A program made the translations under genes and the position numbers. This document shows, piece by piece, positions 29,516 through 40,472 of a stretch of DNA of 64,000 nucleotides (positions are counted from its first letter, which is position 1; the number at the start of each line of letters is the position of its first letter). The notes under the pieces are model-generated. The model was given only the letters and a program-made list of their open reading frames with translations. It searched no databases and was not told the origin of the DNA. The stretch spans positions 1 through 64,000 of the forward strand of contig NZ_CAMIGN010000002.1 in assembly GCF_946221935.1 (NCBI RefSeq), given 5' to 3'. Origin of the DNA: an uncultured Corynebacterium sp. (GTDB taxonomy: Bacteria > Actinomycetota > Actinomycetes > Mycobacteriales > Mycobacteriaceae).

Positions 29516-30334
29516 ATGCAGGAATCCCCGTTGCTGGTTGTCAGCGACGTTGACGGCACTCTACTAAACAGCAGGGAGCGAGTCTCGCAGCGCATGCGTC
29601 GCGCAGTGAACTCGATGCTGCACCAGGGCACCGTGTTTACCCTTGCGACCGGCCGACCGCCACGCTGGCTCATGCCCGTCTTCGAGCAGCTGCCTGTCCG
29701 TCCCGTCTGCGCCTGTGCCAATGGCGCCATTATTTATGACGCCAACCGGGATCAGATACTGCACGCCGCAACCCTCAAGCCCGCCCTGGTGAGGGCACTT
29801 ATCGATCAGCTCGCCGAGGCTGTTCCCGGCGTGGGGTTCGCCGTCGAGCGGGCCGGTACCAGCGCTTTTGACCGCGCCGACGAGCTCTTTTCCGTCTCTC
29901 CCGGCTATGACCATGCCTGGGACTCCACCGAGCACGCCGTACAGAATATTGACGAACTCGCGGCCACCCCGGTGGTGAAGCTGCTGGTGCGCGACCCCCG
30001 CCGTACCTCTGCCGAACTCTACGCCGCGGTGAGTCCTTTTATTGACGCCACCCAAGCGAAAGCGACATACAGCTATGAAGGTGGGCTGGTCGAGGTCGCG
30101 GCGGCGGGGATCTCCAAGCGCTCCGCGTTGGAGTGGATAGCGGAACAGATCGGGGTGGAAGCCTCTCAGGCCATCGCTTTTGGGGACATGCCGAACGACA
30201 CAGAAATGCTCTCATGGGCCGGCCACGGGGTGGCCATGGGCAATGCCGAGGAGTCCTTGAAGGGCATCGCCGATGAAGTCACCCTGACCAATGATGAGGA
30301 CGGTGTAGCCGCCGTACTTGAGCGGTGGTTCTAG
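29516..30334 (+). CDS. Cof-type HAD-IIB phosphatase
   Basis: 272 residues. HAD motif I is VVSDVDGTLLN (Asp11 nucleophile, Asp13), the Lys motif is in the SKRSALEWI region, and motif IV is AFGDMPNDTEML. The C2-type cap lies between. It dephosphorylates sugar phosphates or flavin/PLP-type compounds; the substrate cannot be read. It follows the acyltransferase by 9 bp with a ggag ribosome site, so it is in the same operon. Confidence 0.92.
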   Translation: MQESPLLVVSDVDGTLLNSRERVSQRMRRAVNSMLHQGTVFTLATGRPPRWLMPVFEQLPVRPVCACANGAIIYDANRDQILHAATLKPALVRALIDQLAEAVPGVGFAVERAGTSAFDRADELFSVSPGYDHAWDSTEHAVQNIDELAATPVVKLLVRDPRRTSAELYAAVSPFIDATQAKATYSYEGGLVEVAAAGISKRSALEWIAEQIGVEASQAIAFGDMPNDTEMLSWAGHGVAMGNAEESLKGIADEVTLTNDEDGVAAVLERWF

Positions 30335-30338
30335 TCCC

Positions 30339-30794
30339 ATGTCGAAGCTGAGCGAAAACGTCCGTCGGAAAGTTTCCGAACTGCAGGTACATCACGAGGG
30401 GCTGAAAAAGCGCAGCTATGGTTTCCTAGTTCGTCCGCTGACCCTCCTAGCGGGCTGGCTATTTGTGGTCGTCGGCATCCTCATCATTCCTACGCCCGGG
30501 CCGGGGTGGTTTCTACTTTTCTTCGGCATCGGGGTGCTCTCCTTCGAACTGACCTGGCCTAACCGGTTGCTGGACTATGGACTGCGGAAATACGACAGCG
30601 CTGAGGAGTATTGGAAGCGCCAAGGCAAGGGGATGAAAGCCCTGATCCTGGTGATCTTCTTGCTGGGCTGTGCCGTGGTGTTCACGGGCATCTTCTGGAT
30701 CATGTGGAACACCGGAATGCTTAGCTTGGCGGAACCCTGGTTGGCGGACTGGGTGAATACGCTTCCCGACTGGGCCGGGTTTAAAAACCGCTAG
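30339..30794 (+). CDS. PGPGW-motif membrane protein
   Basis: 151 residues from ATG 30339. Two hydrophobic hairpins surround the signature PTPGPGWFLLFFGIGVL, which defines a small actinobacterial membrane family (TIGR02611/PGPGW). The basic cytoplasmic N-terminus and mid-loop suggest an inner-membrane protein with four segments. The function is unknown. It ends 80 bp before glf and starts 4 bp after the HAD gene stop. Confidence 0.85.
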   Translation: MSKLSENVRRKVSELQVHHEGLKKRSYGFLVRPLTLLAGWLFVVVGILIIPTPGPGWFLLFFGIGVLSFELTWPNRLLDYGLRKYDSAEEYWKRQGKGMKALILVIFLLGCAVVFTGIFWIMWNTGMLSLAEPWLADWVNTLPDWAGFKNR

Positions 30795-30874
30795 CTTGAG
30801 GCCTTTAGCCGGGCGGCACACCGAGGTGGCGTCGTGCCCAAACAACCACGAGTGAGCGCGGTACCCTGGCAGAC

Positions 30875-32092
30875 ATGACTGAGCAGACACACAGCGGACA
30901 GAACTACGACCTCATCGTTGTCGGCAGCGGCTTCTTCGGCCTCACCGTGGCCGAGCGCGCGGCAACCCAGGCCGGCAAGAATGTGCTGGTGGTGGAGAAG
31001 CGTTCCCACATCGGCGGCAATGCATACTCCGAGGCTGAGCCGGAGACGGGCATCGAGATCCACAAGTACGGTGCGCACCTGTTCCACACCTCCAACAAGC
31101 GCGTGTGGGATTACGTCAACCAGTTCACGGACTTCACCGACTACCAGCACCGCGTGTTTGCTATGCACAAGGGCACGGCCTACCAGTTCCCGATGGGTCT
31201 GGGGCTGATCAACCAGTTCTTCGGCAAGTACTACAGCCCGGACGAGGCTCGCCAGCTGATTAAGGACCAGACCGACGGGCTGGACCCGGCGGAGGCGAAA
31301 AACCTGGAGGAAAAGGGAATCTCCCTGATCGGCCGCCCGCTGTACGAGGCTTTTGTGCGCGATTACACCGCCAAGCAGTGGCAGACCGACCCGAAGGACC
31401 TGCCCGCTTCCAACATCTCCCGCCTGCCGGTGCGCTACACCTTCAACAACCGCTACTTCAACGACACCTACGAGGGCCTGCCGGTGGAGGGCTACACCGC
31501 GTGGCTGGAGAACATGGCAGCCGACGAGAAGATCGAGGTGCGCCTGGATACCGACTGGTTCGAGATCCGCGACGAGGTTCGTGAGGCCAACCCGGACGCG
31601 CCCGTGGTGTACACCGGCCCGCTGGACCGCTACTTCGACTACGCCGAAGGCCACCTGGGCTGGCGCACCCTCGACTTCGAGACCGAGGTGCTGAACACCG
31701 GTGATTTCCAGGGCACCCCGGTGATGAACTACAACGATGCCGAGTTCCCCTACACCCGCATCCACGAGTTCCGCCACTTCCACCCGGAGCGGGGCGACAA
31801 GTACCCGAAGGACAAGACGGTCATCATGAAGGAGTTCTCCCGCTTCGCGGAGGAGGGCGACGAGCCGTACTACCCGATCAACACTCCGGAGGACCGCGAG
31901 AAGCTGGAGGCCTACCGCAAGCTGGCCGCTGAGGAAGCCGCACAGAACAAGGTGCTGTTCGGCGGCCGCCTGGGAACCTACCAGTACCTGGACATGCACA
32001 TGGCCATCGGCGCTGCGCTGTCGATGTACGACAACAAGCTGGCGCCGTACTTCAACGATGGCCAGGCGATCGAGCAGGAGCGCGGGCACTAG
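30875..32092 (+). CDS. glf: UDP-galactopyranose mutase
   Basis: 405 residues. It converts UDP-galactopyranose to UDP-galactofuranose, the donor for galactan. The FAD-binding dinucleotide motif is VVGSGFFGL (16-24). Family blocks HIGGNAYSE, KYGAHLFHT, YTAKQWQTDP and the C-terminal GGRLGTYQYLDMHMAIGAAL are intact. It normally works just upstream of the galactofuranosyltransferase; here the restriction-modification island lies between glf and glfT2. Confidence 0.98.
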   Translation: MTEQTHSGQNYDLIVVGSGFFGLTVAERAATQAGKNVLVVEKRSHIGGNAYSEAEPETGIEIHKYGAHLFHTSNKRVWDYVNQFTDFTDYQHRVFAMHKGTAYQFPMGLGLINQFFGKYYSPDEARQLIKDQTDGLDPAEAKNLEEKGISLIGRPLYEAFVRDYTAKQWQTDPKDLPASNISRLPVRYTFNNRYFNDTYEGLPVEGYTAWLENMAADEKIEVRLDTDWFEIRDEVREANPDAPVVYTGPLDRYFDYAEGHLGWRTLDFETEVLNTGDFQGTPVMNYNDAEFPYTRIHEFRHFHPERGDKYPKDKTVIMKEFSRFAEEGDEPYYPINTPEDREKLEAYRKLAAEEAAQNKVLFGGRLGTYQYLDMHMAIGAALSMYDNKLAPYFNDGQAIEQERGH

Positions 32093-32118
32093 GTGCCGGT
32101 TTGGGGGGGCTTGGGCTG

Positions 32119-32150
32119 TGGTTCCCCTGGGTCGGCTGGCTGTTGGGAAC
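32119..32150. other. Inverted repeat between glf and the Abi_C-like gene
   Basis: Seven-base arms ggttccc (32119) and gggaacc (ending 32150) with an 18-nt spacer lie between the convergent ends of glf and the last gene of the restriction operon. There is no T run. It may act as a weak bidirectional terminator or mark the left edge of the island. Confidence 0.35.
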
Positions 32151-32204
32151 CCGGCCCTATTTAGGACAGCTGGATCGTCGTCCTAGCTCGAACAGACAGA
32201 CGGC

Positions 32205-33215
32205 TCAGAAGAGAGGAACGTCAAGAGTTTTGCGGAGTGCTTGGATAGCCTGAAGATTTTCGCCCTTGTGAGATTCCTCAGCGAGGTTGAAAACTTCAGC
32301 CAGCTCAATCTTTTCTCCTCGGCTGAGGAACGGCTCTGTTGGCAACCATGAGCGGAGAATCAAACTATCGATTTCGCCAACTTCGCTCGCAATTTTCTCA
32401 ACTGGATTCAGTACCAATAGGGCATGCTCTACTCCCCATTTGTTCACCGTTAGCTCGCCGCTTTTGTCCCTGAATAGACCGGTGGCAACCCCGAGCCGGT
32501 ATTGTTCGGTCCAGAATTTCAGCGAGATCGACCGAGCACACGATTCGACGCCTTCCTGTTGGACGATGAAGGTTTCTTGCATCGCCCGTCTGGCCACAGC
32601 GACGCCAACCTCCCGTTGGTGTTTTGGATCCATTTTTGGGAGTTCCGCGTCTTGGAGGCGTTCGATAAGGCTGTTGCGGTGGAAGGTGGCTCGTTCGAGG
32701 ATGAGGTCGCGAATGAGAGCTTCAGGCCGACCGTATGCGAACTTTTCAACTCGCGGTAGCGCCCAATGAACCCAAACAAGGGATGACACGGTAATCAGGC
32801 CGGCAGTGTCGTTAAGGATTTCCGGTACGAAGGCTCGTCCATGGCCCGAGCCCTTCGAGTTTCGGTAGGGCCCCAGAGAGCTAACTAGCTTTAGAATCTG
32901 TGTCGCCGCTGTCCGCCCTGCGCTATCAACTGAGTTTCCTTCAGTTCGTTGGTCGACCAGTAGATTGTGCGCATTTTTAACAATCTTGTCGAAAGAATCA
33001 TCGCTGGCTGCGGGCCTTCCATCCAGCTCTAACGTCACACGGCTGATGCTTTCGACCAAGGCCTTGCACTGCCCAACGACCTCACCTAGGTCATTCGCTT
33101 CGTGAGCTCGTAAGAGCCGCTGATGTTCCAAGTCAATAGCGTTCCAGTATTCAGAACCAAGATAGTTTGGTCTTTGCAGGGGGACCCGGAAATGCGCATT
33201 GAAAAGTTCCTTCAC
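32205..33215 (-). CDS. Abi_C-like accessory protein of the type I R-M operon
   Basis: 336 residues from a GTG that overlaps the hsdR TAG by one base (TAGTG), with ggaggcg upstream, so it is translationally coupled to hsdR. The middle region has the hallmark of abortive-infection C-terminal (Abi_C) domains: NAHNLLVDQRTEGN, then a helix and LGPYRNSKGSGHGRA (114-128) with the conserved RN and GHG. The C-terminal 170 residues are helical and not recognised. It is predicted to be a cytosolic defence accessory acting with the R-M system; the mechanism is unknown. Confidence 0.75.
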   Translation of the reverse strand: MKELFNAHFRVPLQRPNYLGSEYWNAIDLEHQRLLRAHEANDLGEVVGQCKALVESISRVTLELDGRPAASDDSFDKIVKNAHNLLVDQRTEGNSVDSAGRTAATQILKLVSSLGPYRNSKGSGHGRAFVPEILNDTAGLITVSSLVWVHWALPRVEKFAYGRPEALIRDLILERATFHRNSLIERLQDAELPKMDPKHQREVGVAVARRAMQETFIVQQEGVESCARSISLKFWTEQYRLGVATGLFRDKSGELTVNKWGVEHALLVLNPVEKIASEVGEIDSLILRSWLPTEPFLSRGEKIELAEVFNLAEESHKGENLQAIQALRKTLDVPLF

Positions 33216-36200
33216 TACGCCGCCTCCGACCAGCGAGGCGCGAAGCGCTCCATCTGCTCTAACACGAGAATCACCGCATCGCTTCGCTTGTCCGCCGGAT
33301 ACTTGTGCTTGCGCAAAAGGGTCTTAATCGAGCGCCGCAGCTTGGCGCGCATGTCATCGCGGACGGTCCAGTCGGTCTTCGCGTCCCGGCGAAGAGTATC
33401 GACGAGGTCACGTGCGATTTGAGCCAGCACGTCATCCTCGAGAACTCCATCAGTGGAACCGTTATCCGCAATAACGTCGTAAAACGCGAGCTCATCATTG
33501 CTGAGCGCAGGATTGAAGGATTCCCCGCGCTTGCTTTCCGCAACGATTTCTTTCGACAGCTCGATGAGCTCGGCGATGACTTCGGCGGAGGTGAGCTGCT
33601 GGTTGGTGTAGCGGTTCATCAGCTCGCGGATGCGCTGGGAGAATTGCTTAGCCCGTACCTCGTTGTTGCCGGTGGCTACCCGCGATTCCTGGAGTAGGGA
33701 GCGCCGGAGCGCGTCGATCAGTAGCGCGCTCTCTGAGCTGGTCTTGTCCTTCACCTTCAGGGCGTCGATGTTTAGGTCCTGCAGGTTGGGCAGGTCGCGG
33801 CCGATTTCTTCGTAGACGTCAATGACAGTGGACGAGGCACTGGAGTCGACGACGAGCTGACTGAGCAGCGTAAGAACCTCGTCGCTCAGCGGCTCGCCAT
33901 TGGCCCGACGGTCGGCAGCGTCCATTTTCACCAGTTGGTTGCGCACGTCGGAGTAGAAGCGGACGTCCTCGCGATACTGGGCGGCGTCAGGACTACCGGA
34001 GGCCAGCGCCCATGCCCGTGCGAGTTTGCCGGCAGTCTCAGTGAACTGCTTGGCGAGTGGGTAGCGGCCGTCCTCATCGGCGGTCTGCGGGTCGCGGAGC
34101 TTGGCCAGGACCTGCAGGCGGGCCTTACGCTGCTCGCCACCCGCCTCCAGCTCGCGCCAGTCTTCGCCCACGAGCGTGTGGAGCTTGCCCAGGAACCCGC
34201 GGACGATGCCGAGGGCTTCCTCGATATTCTGGCCGATCACCTTCTCGTCCTCGTCGGGGGCGCTCTTAGTGAATTCGGCGATGGCCTCCTGCAGGTTATC
34301 GATGAGCGGGGCGTAGGCCACCAGTAGGCCGCTTTCCTTGTGGCGGAACTTGCGGTTCACGCGGGCCAGCGTTTGCATCAGCAGGGCGCTCTTCAGCGGT
34401 CGGTCGAGGTAGAGGGTGTGCAGCGGGGGAGCGTCGAAACCGGTGAGCATCATGCCCTGCACGATGGCGATCTCGAGTTCGTCGTCTGAGTCCTTCATAC
34501 GGTCCTTGATCGCGTCCATCCGGGCTTGGTTGCGGACGTGCTTCTGCAGGTGCGCGGGGTCGGAAGCCGCGCCGGAGTAGATCACCTTGACCTTGCCGGC
34601 GAGGTCATCGTTGCTGTGCCAGTCGGGGCGTAGCTCGACGATTTTCTCGTACAGTTTGGCTGCGATGTCGCGGGTTTGCACCACGATCATTGCCTTACCT
34701 GGAGCGCCGATGAACTGCCGCATGTTTTCGCGGCGATCCTCCCAGTGGTGGATGAAGTCCTGGGCGAGGGTGCTAAGGCGCTGCTCGGAGCCGTACACGG
34801 TGTTTAGCACGGCGACGGAGCGCTGCGCCTTCTCCCGGTCTTCGTCCTCGATGTCGGCGAGGATTTCCGCTGCCGCGTCGTCGATCTCCTCATCGGTGAT
34901 TCCCTGGATGCGCTCCAACGGGATCAGCCGCGGCTCGAAGTACACGGGGACCACCGCGCCGTCGGCCACCGCACGGTTCATGTCGTAGACGTCGATCTCT
35001 TCGCCGAAAACCTCGCGGGTGTTGCGATCCCACTCGTCAATCGGGGTACCGGTGAAGGCGATCATCGTGGCGTTGGGCAAGGCGGCGCGGAGGTGGTGCG
35101 CGTAGCCGTCGGCGTTTGTGTCACCGAAGCCGTAGTGGGAGCGGTGGGCCTCATCGGAGATCACGATGATGTTGTCACGCTCCGAGAGTACGGGGTGCTC
35201 CAGCTCCCGATCGTTCTTCGTGCCCTGCAGGCCGAATTTCTGCAGGGTGGCGAAGTAGATCCCGCCGGATTGGCGCTGGCTGAGCTGCTCTCGCAGGTCC
35301 TCTCGGCTCGAAATGTGGGTCGGGGATTCGGGCAGGAGGGTGGAGACGACGAAGGTGTCGTGGAGCTGTTTATCCAGCTCGTTGCGGTCATTTAGGACGA
35401 CCACGGTGGGGGAGTCCAGTCGCGCGTCGCGCATGATCTTCGCGGTGTACATCTCCATTTCCATGGACTTGCCGGAGCCGGTGGTGTGCCACACCACGCC
35501 CGCCTTCTTATCGCTGCGGGCAGCCTGGATGGTCCTGCCCGCGGCTTTGGATACGGCGAAGTATTGGTGCGGTTTGGCCACGCGCATGCGCAGCTCGCCA
35601 TTGATCTCGTCGAATGCGGTGAAGTCGATGAAGATCTGGCCGAAGCGTTCGATATTGAATAGGCCCCAGATGAGCATGTCGAACTCGGTCATTTCTTCGC
35701 CGCTTACGACGACTAGTGGCCCCTGAGCGTAGGGTTCACCGTCGTCGTCGACGCGCCAGCTGCTCATGTGCTCGCGTGGGGTGAAGGGGGTGCCGTAGAT
35801 CGCTTCGAGTCCGTCGGAGGCGACGACGATGTTGGCGAAGCGGAAGGCCATCGGGAATTCTTCGACGTAGGTGCGCAGCTGGTTATAGCCTTCTTCCACT
35901 GTTGCGGTGGACCCGGATTGTTTTAGCTCCATGATGGCTAGGGGCATGCCGTTGACGTAGAGCACCACGTCGAAGCGACGTTCTTTGTCCAGGTTCCGGA
36001 TGGTGATTTGATTCGCCGCGATGTAGGAGTTCTTGTTCGGGTCGCGGGAGAAGAAGGTAATGGTGGGGTTCTGGTGCTTGCCGTCGGCGTCGGTGTATTC
36101 GATGCCGCGGTAGCCCTCCACGAGGATTTCGTGGAGACGGTGGTTCTCCGCGATCGCGCTTTGGGACTGCGGGGTGAGGACCTCTGCCATTGCCTGGCGG

Positions 36201-36391
36201 AGGTACTCGTCCGGAACCCCGGGGTTGAGGTTGCGCAGGGCGTTGAGGAGGCGACCTCGGAGCACGATGTCGCTCCAGTTCTCCCGCTCCCCGCTGCCGG
36301 GGGCGAGTTTTTTACCTTCGGTCGGGGTCCAGTCGAGCTCGCCGAGCAGTTCAAGCGCGTCGACTTCGAGCATCGCCTCGCTGTACGCCAT
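33215..36391 (-). CDS. hsdR: Type I restriction enzyme, R subunit
   Basis: 1058 residues. It translocates and cleaves unmodified DNA. The N-terminal nuclease domain has a PD-(D/E)xK-type site (Asp141 in RFDVVLYVNG, Glu155 and Lys157 in MELKQ). Two RecA-like motor domains follow: Walker A TTGSGKS (303-309), DEAH box ISDEAHRSHYGFG, motif III region IAFTGTP and motif VI region TLARVNRKFRHKESG. A helical C-terminal region probably contacts HsdM/HsdS. No truncation or frameshift. It starts 2 bp after hsdS. Confidence 0.96.
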   Translation of the reverse strand: MAYSEAMLEVDALELLGELDWTPTEGKKLAPGSGERENWSDIVLRGRLLNALRNLNPGVPDEYLRQAMAEVLTPQSQSAIAENHRLHEILVEGYRGIEYTDADGKHQNPTITFFSRDPNKNSYIAANQITIRNLDKERRFDVVLYVNGMPLAIMELKQSGSTATVEEGYNQLRTYVEEFPMAFRFANIVVASDGLEAIYGTPFTPREHMSSWRVDDDGEPYAQGPLVVVSGEEMTEFDMLIWGLFNIERFGQIFIDFTAFDEINGELRMRVAKPHQYFAVSKAAGRTIQAARSDKKAGVVWHTTGSGKSMEMEMYTAKIMRDARLDSPTVVVLNDRNELDKQLHDTFVVSTLLPESPTHISSREDLREQLSQRQSGGIYFATLQKFGLQGTKNDRELEHPVLSERDNIIVISDEAHRSHYGFGDTNADGYAHHLRAALPNATMIAFTGTPIDEWDRNTREVFGEEIDVYDMNRAVADGAVVPVYFEPRLIPLERIQGITDEEIDDAAAEILADIEDEDREKAQRSVAVLNTVYGSEQRLSTLAQDFIHHWEDRRENMRQFIGAPGKAMIVVQTRDIAAKLYEKIVELRPDWHSNDDLAGKVKVIYSGAASDPAHLQKHVRNQARMDAIKDRMKDSDDELEIAIVQGMMLTGFDAPPLHTLYLDRPLKSALLMQTLARVNRKFRHKESGLLVAYAPLIDNLQEAIAEFTKSAPDEDEKVIGQNIEEALGIVRGFLGKLHTLVGEDWRELEAGGEQRKARLQVLAKLRDPQTADEDGRYPLAKQFTETAGKLARAWALASGSPDAAQYREDVRFYSDVRNQLVKMDAADRRANGEPLSDEVLTLLSQLVVDSSASSTVIDVYEEIGRDLPNLQDLNIDALKVKDKTSSESALLIDALRRSLLQESRVATGNNEVRAKQFSQRIRELMNRYTNQQLTSAEVIAELIELSKEIVAESKRGESFNPALSNDELAFYDVIADNGSTDGVLEDDVLAQIARDLVDTLRRDAKTDWTVRDDMRAKLRRSIKTLLRKHKYPADKRSDAVILVLEQMERFAPRWSEAA

Positions 36392-36393
36392 GG

Positions 36394-37601
36394 TTATACC
36401 TCGTTCTCCTTACTCGGAATCTGTGCCCCGACGGCCGCTGCTTCCTGACTTGCTTCCTTCACCGTGATCTTCCCACTCATGAGCAAGGGAAGCAGCTCAT
36501 CGCGGGTTTTGGCGAGTGTTTCCGCTTCCCGGATTGCTTTGTCCTCGATTTGAACAACTGTTTCTAGGAGTTCGACTTGTGTAGTGGGCAGAGTACGAAC
36601 ATCAGGGACGACACAGTTCAACATTTCTTCTGGTTTTACCCGTTGATGGCTCTTGGATGTCCCGCCGACCATTGAAGCAAGCTGTTGATGAAAATTCGGA
36701 TGCAGGGTCGCCGCGTAAAGTTGCGACTGGTTGATGCCGCACGGCTCCAAGACAATGAACTCCGTAGATGCCAGGGGAAAAGGTCCCCCGGATGGAGCTG
36801 GAATACTCCAAACGCGTGGCGTATCAGGGTTCAATTTGGAAACGAGAACACTTGCTCGCTCGACATGCATTTTGTTGCTTTTGATCGCGTCAGCAGGTTC
36901 TAGTGCTGGAGATCCGGAATCAAACCTTGGAATGCTGTAGTGCGTCACTAGGTTGCTGCCCAGTTTGGCTGGGTTGACGGTCCGTTTGTTGCGAACTGCA
37001 AGTTCACCGAGCGAAGCGAGGGTTCTCGTAGCCTCCCCGACCGCCCGGGCGATTTCCCTACTGAGAGAAGCGGTTCTTTGGCTCGCGGCGATCTTGTCGT
37101 CGAGGGAACCGAGAACTTCCGCGATTCGATGCTGCTCATCCAGCGCAGGAACGCTAATCGGAATCTCGGACAGAATCGCAGTATTTATCGATGGCATCGT
37201 CGCACCTACTGCAATCGCACGGATGTAGTTCTTCAAGCCAACCGTGTTTAATGAGTAGTAAATAAACAGCGGATCAGCCTTGCTTTCTTCAGGCCGGACC
37301 CTGAGGCATCGTCCCGAGAACAACCAACCCGATTCGGCTTCGCAAACGTACGAGCACTGATCCACAGACCCGACGCGGCTAAAAACGATGTCACCTGGCA
37401 GCAATGAGTATTTTTGAAGACGATTTGCGTCTTTGCTGGTCACTCTCGGCAGGTTCTGCCGTTTAATTCTGTACTGCCCCAGGTGCTCAACAGTGATGAT
37501 AGGGATGCCTACATCGACGTAATCTTTCTGGTGCAGCTGGCTTCCAAACGGCCCCGTTTGAATCGTGGCGATTTCATCCAAGCGCTTCGACTCCCAAGCC
37601 A

Positions 37602-37602
<1 letters not shown>
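36394..37602 (-). CDS. hsdS: Type I restriction enzyme, S (specificity) subunit
   Basis: 402 residues. Two target-recognition domains (about 1-150 and 195-345) are each followed by a conserved helical spacer (PALDEQHRIAEVLGSLDDKIAASQRT and TTQVELLETVVQIEDKAIREAE), the usual HsdS plan for a bipartite site. The first domain begins WESKRLDEIATIQTGPFGSQL. It overlaps hsdM by one base (TAATG). Its AT-richer codon use compared with hsdM and hsdR is typical of rapidly exchanged S genes. The recognition sequence cannot be predicted. Confidence 0.94.
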
Positions 37603-39188
<1,586 letters not shown>

Positions 39189-39339
39189 ACCTGGGAGACT
39201 ACTTTCCTGCAACGACAAGCTAGAGCAAGGTATCGCTGGCGTGTTCGGTTTCTCGCTTAATCTGACGGGATGATTGTGATCCACGCAGTTTGCAGAGTGC
39301 GATGAACCGTGCCAACACGCCGGTACTAATATTGCACGA

Positions 39340-40278
39340 GTGCCGCGTGAGAAAACCCAAACAAAGGAAAGCCAGCAAGAGCCATCGCCGCGGCGAGTGA
39401 GCAAGTTCCTCACCCTGCCAGTGGCACCGGTCCTCCTGGTTCTCATCGGCTCGATCGGCACCCAAACCGCGGCGGTACTGGTCACAGACATGCTTTCAAC
39501 GGTCGGCGCGCCGGGCGTATCGGGCCTGCGTATGACCGCCGCCGCCATCATCATGGTGGTCATCTTCCGCCCGAAGCTGTCTGGCATGACGCGCACCCGC
39601 GCCCTCAACATCGTGGTCTACGGCATCGCCATGGGCATGATGAACATGATGGTTTATGCAGCCATCGCTCGGCTGCCCCAAGGCGTCGCCGTCACTATCG
39701 ACTTCCTTGGCCCCTGCGTCGTGTCTTTTCTGGGGTTGACCATGTGGCGCTCCCGCCTGTGGGCCATCGCCGCTTTCGTCGGCGTTGCTCTGATCGCGCA
39801 ACCCTCCAATGACCTGGACATCATCGGTATTGGATTCGGCGCTGTCGGTGCGGTTTTCTTCGGCGCCTACACGCTGTTTGCTGCCCGCGTTGGCAAAACC
39901 GAGGGTGGTGGCATGCCGGATCTGGCGCTGTCTGTGGTCGTCGCTGCACTCGTGCTCGCACCGTTCTCTGTCCCGGCGGTGCCGCATGTTGACGGCTCGA
40001 TGTGGGGCATCATCGTCATCTCTGGTTTCATCGGCGCCGTTGTTCCCTATGTAGTGGATACGATCGCTGCTGGAATTGTCTCGGCGGCGGTTGTCGGCAC
40101 GCTCTTCGCGCTGGATCCTGTGATCGGAGCAATCCTGGGCTGGGCTTTTTCCGGAGACCAGCTCACTTGGTCCATGGTGATGGGCATCGTCCTGATCGCG
40201 ACAGCCGGCGCGGTTATTACCTGGCGCGGAGCCCAGGAATCTCAGGATCTGACGCCGCCCCTTTATGCACAGAACTGA
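39340..40278 (+). CDS. EamA/RhtA-type metabolite exporter
   Basis: 312 residues from a GTG start. Ten hydrophobic segments are arranged as two EamA repeats; the RhtA-like blocks AIARLPQGVAVTIDFLGPCVVSFLG and ALDPVIGAILGWAFSGDQL are present. RhtA proteins export threonine/homoserine and related amino acids. It probably is a passenger between the R-M operon and the Schlafen gene and not part of defence. The substrate is uncertain. Confidence 0.87.
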   Translation: MPREKTQTKESQQEPSPRRVSKFLTLPVAPVLLVLIGSIGTQTAAVLVTDMLSTVGAPGVSGLRMTAAAIIMVVIFRPKLSGMTRTRALNIVVYGIAMGMMNMMVYAAIARLPQGVAVTIDFLGPCVVSFLGLTMWRSRLWAIAAFVGVALIAQPSNDLDIIGIGFGAVGAVFFGAYTLFAARVGKTEGGGMPDLALSVVVAALVLAPFSVPAVPHVDGSMWGIIVISGFIGAVVPYVVDTIAAGIVSAAVVGTLFALDPVIGAILGWAFSGDQLTWSMVMGIVLIATAGAVITWRGAQESQDLTPPLYAQN

Positions 40279-40385
40279 AACAAAGTCATTCTGCCTCCGC
40301 AGGATCTGTTCACAGCTTCACCAATGTGAAACAGTGCAGGCTTCTTGCGGCGAGTTCTGTCATTCTTGCACTGAATGAGAAGAGA

Positions 40386-40440
40386 AGCATAACACCTAGC
40401 TTCCCACCTAACATCCCACAGTGTTATGTTAGGTGTGAAG
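40386..40440. repeat. 55-bp direct repeat, copy 1 (upstream of the Schlafen gene)
   Basis: It matches 41983-42037 at 53 of 55 positions. It contains a perfect 10-bp inverted repeat, cacctaacat / atgttaggtg, with an 11-nt spacer, ending shortly before the start codon at 40473. It could be an operator for the following gene or an end of an inserted cassette. Confidence 0.9.
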
Positions 40441-40472
40441 ATGAGTGGGAAGTTGATTTAGGTGGAGCCACC

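Noticed and set aside
30791..32089. 432-codon minus-strand frame opposite glf
   Set aside because: It is a shadow of glf produced by strong GC bias at third positions; its translation has no recognisable fold or motif.
32093..32204. Attachment site for an integrated phage or ICE at the left island edge
   Set aside because: No integrase, no tRNA and no matching repeat of the right edge was found there.
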